Positions 57,161-64,000 of a stretch of DNA of 64,000 bases are shown piece by piece. The stretch lies in contig NC_079364.1 in the NCBI RefSeq assembly GCF_021018895.1, positions 11,549,885-11,613,884 on the forward strand, in the 5' to 3' direction. Made by a program: the position numbers and the translations under genes. Numbering within the stretch: position 1 is the stretch's first letter; each line of letters starts with the position of its first letter. Below the pieces are notes generated by a model, which did not search any database, was not told the origin of the DNA, and was given only the letters and a program-made list of their open reading frames with translations. This DNA is from Seriola aureovittata. Taxonomy: Eukaryota > Chordata > Actinopteri > Carangiformes > Carangidae.

Positions 57161-58617
57161 GTGTTACATCACTCTGCTTCTGTGCCAGCACTCATGCTTC
57201 TCCAAACTGGAAGAAGTGATCCGAAGGTACTGCAGGTAATACACTTACCATGTATAACTACCTCACACAACCCCACATCAAATAACCTGAACTATCCCTT
57301 TAAGTGGGATTAAAAATGATAAAAAATTTGCTCTAAACATTTCATAACTACTGGGGTTAAGGCTACTGGTCCAAAATTATTCAATTCAGAGTCTTTTCAG
57401 GTAGTGGGATTATTTTAGACATTTTCCATAACCTCTGAATTATTTGTGAGTCCAGTGATGCTTGAAAGAGTCTAGTGAATTCAGGGCTTAACATCCATCC
57501 CATCCGGACTGATGGATTTCCTAGTATTTATCTGGGAGAGTGTGAGCAGCACTTCCAATGTATTGGTGTGCCACCCTCTCCCTAGTCCTTCATGAGCTCC
57601 TTGTAGTCGAGATGGTTTATCAGTCTTACGATGTGCAAAAAAGCAATTTAATATTGGCAAACAAGGTAAAAAGCCATGTCCCCCCAGGACAGGAGCAAGA
57701 GCACCCAGAGGAGTTAAATTGTTAAAATGGAAAATACAGGTACAGAAATTAAATATCCATATGCAAAGTGTATTATTAGATTATACCATTATTTGCCAGG
57801 GTTCATTGAAGAGTGACACTCCATATTGAAATACCGATTTGTACAATTTTGGAGAAGTTTAAAGAAAAGACTCAAAGAAAGTTGGGCTGTTAAACAAGGG
57901 ATAAAAATGCAACAGATGCATCCTGATCTAACTTTAAATGTGTCTGTTTCAGTTTGACTAGTGTAAGTGAATTCAATTATTATTGAATGTTTATTTTATT
58001 ATTGTTATTACAGAGATGCCTACTTCTGCTTCTGTTTAATTATTTTTTAATGTTTACAGTCCCCAATCAATACACTCTGTCTTCTTTGGCACCATGGCTT
58101 CCTATCTTGAGGCGGAAAAAGAGAAAAACAGACAAATACAAAGACTCTGACAGACAAAGAGAGTGCAGACTCTGTGCAGGCAGGTCTTACTATTCGTGCA
58201 GGTATCAAAGCCAGACAGCGGGTGGTAATGATTGACAGCTTGTCTTTTATCTGAGATTGTCTGGCTGTTTTGTTTTCTGTGTATTAGGCAGGTGAACTAA
58301 AACAAAAGCTGTAAAGATTGAGCACATTGTGAAAACAAGTCTAGGAAAACAAAAGTGGCACTGCCTGTGATGCCCGTGATGATGATGAACAGCAGGCGTG
58401 GTTAATACATATATAATATCCACCCGAAAACCATTTCTCTCTCCGTCCTTTGTTTATGACATATGTTTGTGCCAATAATTCATAAAAGTATATACAGGTA
58501 ACTGGATGCACTGTGCAGGCAAACAAAGGGTGTGGAAGCTAGTGTTTTTAGAGTAGCACTTAGACCACAGCATCTCTCACTGCTAAATGTAAAGACGTAA
58601 AACTCTCACTTTTTCTG
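57161..58617. other. No gene seen
   Basis: An 82-codon frame at 57987 starts with a Leu run and ends Arg/Lys-rich, with no domain. It lies upstream of the poly(A) signal that follows. Confidence 0.4.
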
Positions 58618-58658
58618 AATAAAATAATGAACCTGAGTTTAAAAAAAAAAAAAAAAAA
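58618..58658 (+). other. AATAAA followed by (A)18: retrocopy-like end
   Basis: An AATAAA hexamer (58618-58623) is followed 17 bases later by 18 A (58641-58658). That spacing is typical of a reverse-transcribed polyadenylated RNA. I could not find a matching target-site duplication or a parent gene, so a chance A-run remains possible. Confidence 0.3.
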
Positions 58659-60119
58659 GAAAGTACTGTCTTTTCCTCCAGGCTTTTTGGCACAGAGTAG
58701 TTTCTAAATCATAATTACAGGGCTGTGATGAGGAGGGATGTAGAAGATTTTAGGAAATGTGTTCATGAGGGTCTCATCACCATAGCTACAAGAGTCCTGC
58801 AGGCGTTTCATCTGCTCTGTTCAAGCCACTGTCCAAAAGCTCGACTCTTGGTAAGTATGAGACATTTTTAACAGATTTCACCAATCACCACTAATGAAGT
58901 CAATGATTAGAACTATTTGGTGAATTTGGTAAAATACATATATTTTTCATTTTTGTGGGACATTTTCCAGAAATAAATATGTAATGTACTAATTGCATGT
59001 ATAAGTGAAAGCCATTAGTAATAAAACAGAGGCAGTGTTCTGTTGTTACATGTTATTATGGCTTCTAATTAAAGGCTGGTGTAAGACAGTCATTTAGGCA
59101 GTGTAAAGAAAGTCAGCTCAGTGTGCAAAAAGAAAAACTATAAAGACTGAAATAGTAAATTAATAATCAACAAATATTTACAAGGTTTTAAAATGAAGGA
59201 AAAATTTGCAAGAAATTCCACTATTCCTTGTAATTAGTAACAAACACGTATTCCAGTCAGTTCCAATGTTATTGTTTTAAGGCTAATGCTGGTGTCAGAT
59301 ACAAGGCCGGTCCAGTGACGGACCACGTAACAAGAACATGAGCGGGCAAAGAAGCCTGTGATCACTGCCCTGGATTCTCCTTATTTTCATAATGGGTCAT
59401 TCATCAGTTGTAATTTGCTAAGATAATCTTCTCATTTAGTTGTGTATGGAAAAAAACTTAACCTAGCCAATTCAAACTGAAGAATGAACCCATTATCAAT
59501 GTAATGGTAAATTAAGAGGTCAAACTGAAGTGGCAGCTCAGGGAACCAGGACCCCCCCATAAAGGAAAAGTGTCAACACTTAGAGCACAATTTCTCACCT
59601 CCATCAGCAGTTATTCATAAATCCTAAATGTATTAATAAAGGTCGAGTAGAGCATTGTTTCACAGAGCAAAGTGTTTCATATCCAAAGCCCCTGTTAGAT
59701 GGGATTTAATATTCAAGAGGGGAGGTGGGTCATAGTAAGTATGTGCAGTGATTCTCAAAGGCAGTCTGAGGGCGTTTTATAGCCTGCTGCGTCACAGAGG
59801 GTGATTTGTATTAGACAAGGATACTCAACACAAATATACATTGTAAAATACAAGGACCAGAGGCTGCACAAAAATAGAAAAAATAATAACTAAGGTATTT
59901 GCATGTGATGGGAGGGGGGTGGGGGGATCACACACATACTGTATATACAAACTGGATTTACCCTGCAGACCCACACATATTTTTTCCTATATTCTGGCTA
60001 ATTAGACTTCTGTTCTGGTTTAAGTTGGCTGACCTACTGTATGCTGTGAATTACATGAGGTCACCAAAGCTAATGAACTAATAAGTGCCCGGTTACACAA
60101 AAACCAGGTGGTGCTGGAA
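58659..60119. other. No gene seen; one G-rich run
   Basis: 59400-59740 is repeat-free. ggg-a-gggggg-t-gggggg at 59910-59926 can form a quadruplex only if a six-G run is split. A 60-codon frame at 59899 is unsupported. Confidence 0.4.
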
Positions 60120-60245
60120 CCTGATGATAATAATAATAATAACGACATTTGTATATATTGCACTTAAGGACACAAAACCAAAGATTACAAAGTGCTTTAC
60201 AAGGAGAAAAAGAAAATGAAACTACACATAACGGGGTCCAACACA
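60120..60245 (-). mobile_element. Antisense LINE tail with (TAA)n
   Basis: The gataataataataataacg array followed by catttgtatatattgcactt, aggacac and agattacaaagtgctttac is the reverse complement of a '...gcgctatataaat(ATT)n'-type LINE 3' end. Only the tail is present. Confidence 0.6.
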
Positions 60246-63200
60246 CAAACTGTGCATGTTGCATATAACAACCAGCAGTATAGTAATTTTTTATCATGCA
60301 GTGGTTAGCATGTTTCATTCATGGCAAGATGGATACCGAGGGGAAAGTCAGTTAAAGGTTGCTCCTCATTCGAGAGAGCAGGGTTATATAGAACTGCATG
60401 GAACAGCAAAGCTAATATGATCCATCAAAAACTTCAGTCCTGTTTTGATGGATGCTTTTAAAAGTTACTTTACCTTGTAATACAAGCATTTAAAAAGCAT
60501 CTTAGTTTAAAAGACAAATTTGTTTTGCAAGTGTGTTTTAACGAGGATAATACGACAGGAGGAGCAGGTGCTTCTGGTTATGCAATCAGATTCAGATTCA
60601 GCCTGTCAGATTTTATTTAGCGATAATAACCAGCTCGCTGTACATTATCTTCTGACTAATGATTAAGCTCCCGCCATGACTCACAGTTTGTAGTGTAGGT
60701 TATTTGTTATGTGGAATGAATTTTCTGCACTCATGCATAATTATGCTGAGAGTTTTGAACTGTGGGATACCAGTTGCGCCACTTAATGCATTGGTTTTGC
60801 CATGTGAGAGCAAGAACATGCTATACATGACTATATGAGCGGTTTCAACTAATGTCCAGAATCTGAACAAAAACACTTTACATTGAGACTATGACTAAAT
60901 TTCTTCAGCAGTACCCAGTGAAATCAAATTAAGTGATTGTCAGGTTTAGTCCCTGTCAAGAAAACATGTCTGTGCCAAAAATGAAAAATTACATGTTTTA
61001 GGTTTTGGTACACCTGACAGAAATTGTCCTGAAAACAAAAGGAAAAGTAGGCATATTTTTCTCTCTCTTAAAGAAAAGGTTATTTATATACTGGATATAA
61101 AACTGAATTGTTTGTAACAATTTTGCATTTGAGCCATAAGCCTCAGAATGTCTTAAAACTGCATAAGCAGTGTACAGAGTAAGCCCAGTCTTATCCCTGC
61201 TAGAGCCAGTGAGTGACTGTAGATAAGCAGTAAAATTGGGCATACTCTGCCACATGCACTGTGGAAAATAGGCTATAGGCTTCACGCATCATGTACTTCA
61301 GCTTACACGTCATCTCTATGTGATCATGTTGCAGTCTACTGTCAGCTCGATATGTTATTTTAACATGTCCCAGGAACAAATTCCATTAAAAGAGGCTTAC
61401 AGAAAAGCTGAATTCTTCATCAAATTATTTAAAATACATCATTGTGTTACCTTGTTTGAACCAAGGTTTTTATGTGTTGTTGAATGTCTGGCTGAACTAC
61501 TAGAACGTATGCATACTTTTTCAAATTTAGCCCGTGCAAAAGAAAGCAATCGCACAACAGAATAAAAAAACTGAATAAAATATACAGTACAAGGCCATCA
61601 TTTTTTCTAATGTCCTCCTGATCTTTCCACCTGAACTGCCACTCATAAGAGTAAACACTCATAATCAGTGAACCTTCATCAGTGACCTGAATCCACCCTG
61701 GCATAACAAAGACACTTCCTTCCTTTGCTTGCTTGTTCAGACAGGGCTATTGATCCTGACAAACAACCCATCCAGGCTGTGCTGCAGTCATTCAACACAT
61801 CTCTCCTCTTGTCTCAGTTCTAAGTTACCTCTATCAACAGATTCCTCCTTTGAGTTGCAACGCAAACACTCGCCGGAGTTTACCCTCAATGAGCGCAGCC
61901 ATAACAACTCACTAAGTGTTTGTTCAAGCAGAAGGTGGGGGAGAAGTGCAGGTGGGAGAGAGGGAGGAAGGCAGTGATGATAAATCACCAGCGAGGACTA
62001 TGTGAAGCTGACAGTATTACATCCTTGGACTGTTCCTCAGTAGGCAAGGTTACGCTGTCTATCGGTGGGCTGCGGCTCCCTCTGAGCCTGCAGGAAAGGC
62101 AAAATTAGGCAATTACAGGCAAATAAATCTTGTATCCCTTGACAGCAGCTTTCAGACTCTGAGTATGAAATGGTGTTAAGATTCAGATGGAGTGCCTCTG
62201 TGCACCAGGACTTAGGCGTGTATGATGTACTCCACACACTACGAAGAAAGGTCCCTTTTTTGTTACTAATAGCTGGTGCTGCTAACTCTGCAAGCTGCAG
62301 ACCAATAAAAACTTAACATAGTTTGAATCTGGGAAACATATGGGAGCTTAATATAATTCATGGCTACAGATCATTAATTGTATGATGTTGCAGACGTCTT
62401 GTGTTGTGGCTGTTGGGTGTACATGTGGAGATTAAAATGTGCTGTCTGTTTTCACCTGGCACAACAGGTTTTAGCTCTGAGGGTGTAGTCTCTTAATATC
62501 TGATTTATCAATCATATGCTAATGCAGCAAAATAGTTGAACTGAATAAATTGTCAGGGAGGCTCTCAACAGCCCTGTAGGGCAGGTTTTTACATGGCTGA
62601 TGAAGACAGCCAAAGGCATCAGTTGGCTAGTTTTCAATAGCCTTACTAACTGCAGAGGCCCAGGCATCCTGTGATGTTTTTAATGGGCGCCTGTGTATTT
62701 TTGTATTTTCACACCGGAAGGATCTAACTCACTGAGACATCGAGTGTGTTTTTCTGTTTGTACAGCATAAACTGTAGTAACAGAGGAGGACATGCATGCA
62801 CTCAGCCAATATGGCTGTGTAGACGGTGTACCAGTTGATATTCACTGCATGAAACCACACCTCAGTGCTCCTGACTCTACCAGCAGACGAGGTGAGGCTG
62901 GAAATAGTAAAGATACATTTAATGATAGTGAAACAGAGGTATAGTTAGTATTCATGAGGAGACACTCCGACGCCCGTTCTGCTGCGGAGGGACATGGCTG
63001 GCCAAACACAGCAGCTTGAGGTAAATGCACAGAGGTAGTTTATAATGTTTGGGGGCCATAAACATTCTGCCCTTGGCTCTTCCCTAGCAGACGGACCATG
63101 GAGAATTTTACTACTGCCATAAAGCATGTTCATCTTCTGCCTCTCCTCTTGCTTCTCCTCAGTTATAACACACACAGAAACATGCACGTACACAAACACA

Positions 63201-63330
63201 CTCACACACGCCGATCCCTGTCATATTTCACAAACACCTTGTGCATTAAAATGAAGTGAACGGGAATGCCTTCTGTAAACAGAATGGTCTACTGTTCTCC
63301 TCACTGATGCACTGCTTGTCTACTCAGTAC
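60246..63330. other. Long repeat-poor stretch, no gene seen
   Basis: Frames of 60-95 codons (60998-61285, 61320-61565, 61447-61704, 61729-61977, 62945-63205) have no domain. 61850-62130 is somewhat GC-richer with a purine-rich run (gtgggggagaag, gggagagaggg). A small CA patch lies near 63165-63210. Confidence 0.4.
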
Positions 63331-64000
63331 CAGGGCTGACCCCAACCAAAGATATTCCTAGTCGACTGATAGTCTAGTTCAAGCCATTAGTCGACTATTC
63401 GTCGCACGTTTATGATATTAATTTAATTACTTAAATATATATTTCTGGGGGGCATCAGAAAGTCCAGGCCTGAGATAAAATGTTATAAGTCACATTGCTA
63501 ACACTGTGCTACATTACAACACCGTAATAATGAGTTTTTAAAATATAACTTTTAAAAGTGTGTGCACAAAGGGAGCTTCCTGTTAAACGCACCAGCAAAA
63601 GCAGGTCACAACAACAAGCAACTAGAAATTAGAGTGAGCAGCCATGTTAAGTGTCTGACATTAGGCTATTCACATGTTTGATGCTGCCAAATGATAGGTC
63701 TTTGTCGGCAGAGTTTGCATGTCGCTTTAATAGGGCTTGATTTAGCCTCACAAAATAATCCACCTGCCTGACATACCAGTATGTAAATACTCTAACAGAC
63801 TGTCCTGTGTTTACTATGAGATTTTGGTGTCAAAGTCCTGCAAGTCACGTGTGAGTTAGTAAAAATAAAGAAGTTGTTTCTGCTGTTCATCACAAAATTA
63901 TAAGAAGTTCTCAAAAGTGATTCAAACCAGTGACCAGAGGTGAATTTTGTCTCTGTAGAGAAACGGTGCCTTCATGTTTTTGGTAATGTAAACATAGTTT
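63331..64000 (+). mobile_element. hAT-like non-autonomous element, cut by the right edge
   Basis: The left end cagggctgaccccaacc is followed by 'cctagtcgactgatagtct' and 'ccattagtcgactattcgtc' with repeated TAGTCGACT words, then ttatgatattaatttaatta and aatatatatttctgggggg. This matches a common fish hAT-like family. It runs off the window, so the right terminus is not seen. Confidence 0.7.

Noticed and set aside
1..64000. CRISPR array, prophage, operon or other bacterial system
   Set aside because: No regularly spaced repeats and no dense gene strings. Repeat content and microsatellites are those of a fish genome.

Overview
This window looks like non-coding DNA from a ray-finned fish, most likely a percomorph teleost. 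The evidence is its repeat content: a tRNA-derived SINE with the fish-type 'ccctttgctgcatgtcatccc' tail, L2-like LINE 3' ends, Tc1-like, hAT-like and long-inverted-repeat DNA elements, several dispersed families I recognise from teleost introns and intergenic DNA, and long (CA)n and (GA)n microsatellites. There is no bacterial, plasmid or phage organisation. I found no complete protein-coding gene, rRNA, functional tRNA or CRISPR array. Nearly every open frame of 60-150 codons is AT-rich chance sequence, microsatellite read-through (poly-TH or poly-CV) or transposon remnant. The window is best read as a long intron or intergenic stretch.

Layout. 0-5 kb: an internally deleted LINE (480-1872), a SINE (2838-2974), a MITE fragment (3124) and a (GT)34 array (4171). 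5-16 kb: dispersed repeats (5083, 5460, 9093, 15545), a nested MITE (9347-9897) and a MITE with ~65-bp inverted termini (10140-10567). 18-25 kb: a MITE end (18117), a long unexplained hairpin (18356-18521), a possible signal-peptide-like first exon (20304-20501) and an antisense LINE (21708-22615). 25-33 kb: a MITE carrying a broken Myb/SANT-like reading frame (25321-25857), more dispersed repeats, a perfect 36-bp palindrome (32308-32343) and a 460-bp composite repeat (32750-33212). 35-37 kb: a deleted Tc1-like element between two inverted copies of an unknown repeat. 41-46 kb: a SINE, a MITE apparently split by a LINE 3' end, and a hAT-like remnant. 48-51 kb: a GC-rich stretch with a protein-like reading frame (48348-48560), a palindromic MITE and a 745-bp dispersed element. 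53-64 kb: further dispersed repeats, LINE ends and a hAT-like element leaving the right edge.

The repeat-poor stretches between these (for example 12.1-12.6, 24.7-24.9, 28.0-28.1, 28.8-29.2, 33.3-33.6 and 34.1-34.3 kb) have the even, TAAT-containing texture often seen in conserved non-coding DNA. That is inference only. I see no convincing undescribed system. The items most worth checking are the two possible exons, the 18.4-kb hairpin, the 36-bp palindrome and the Myb/SANT-like remnant. Family assignments rest on recalled consensus features, not on a database search.
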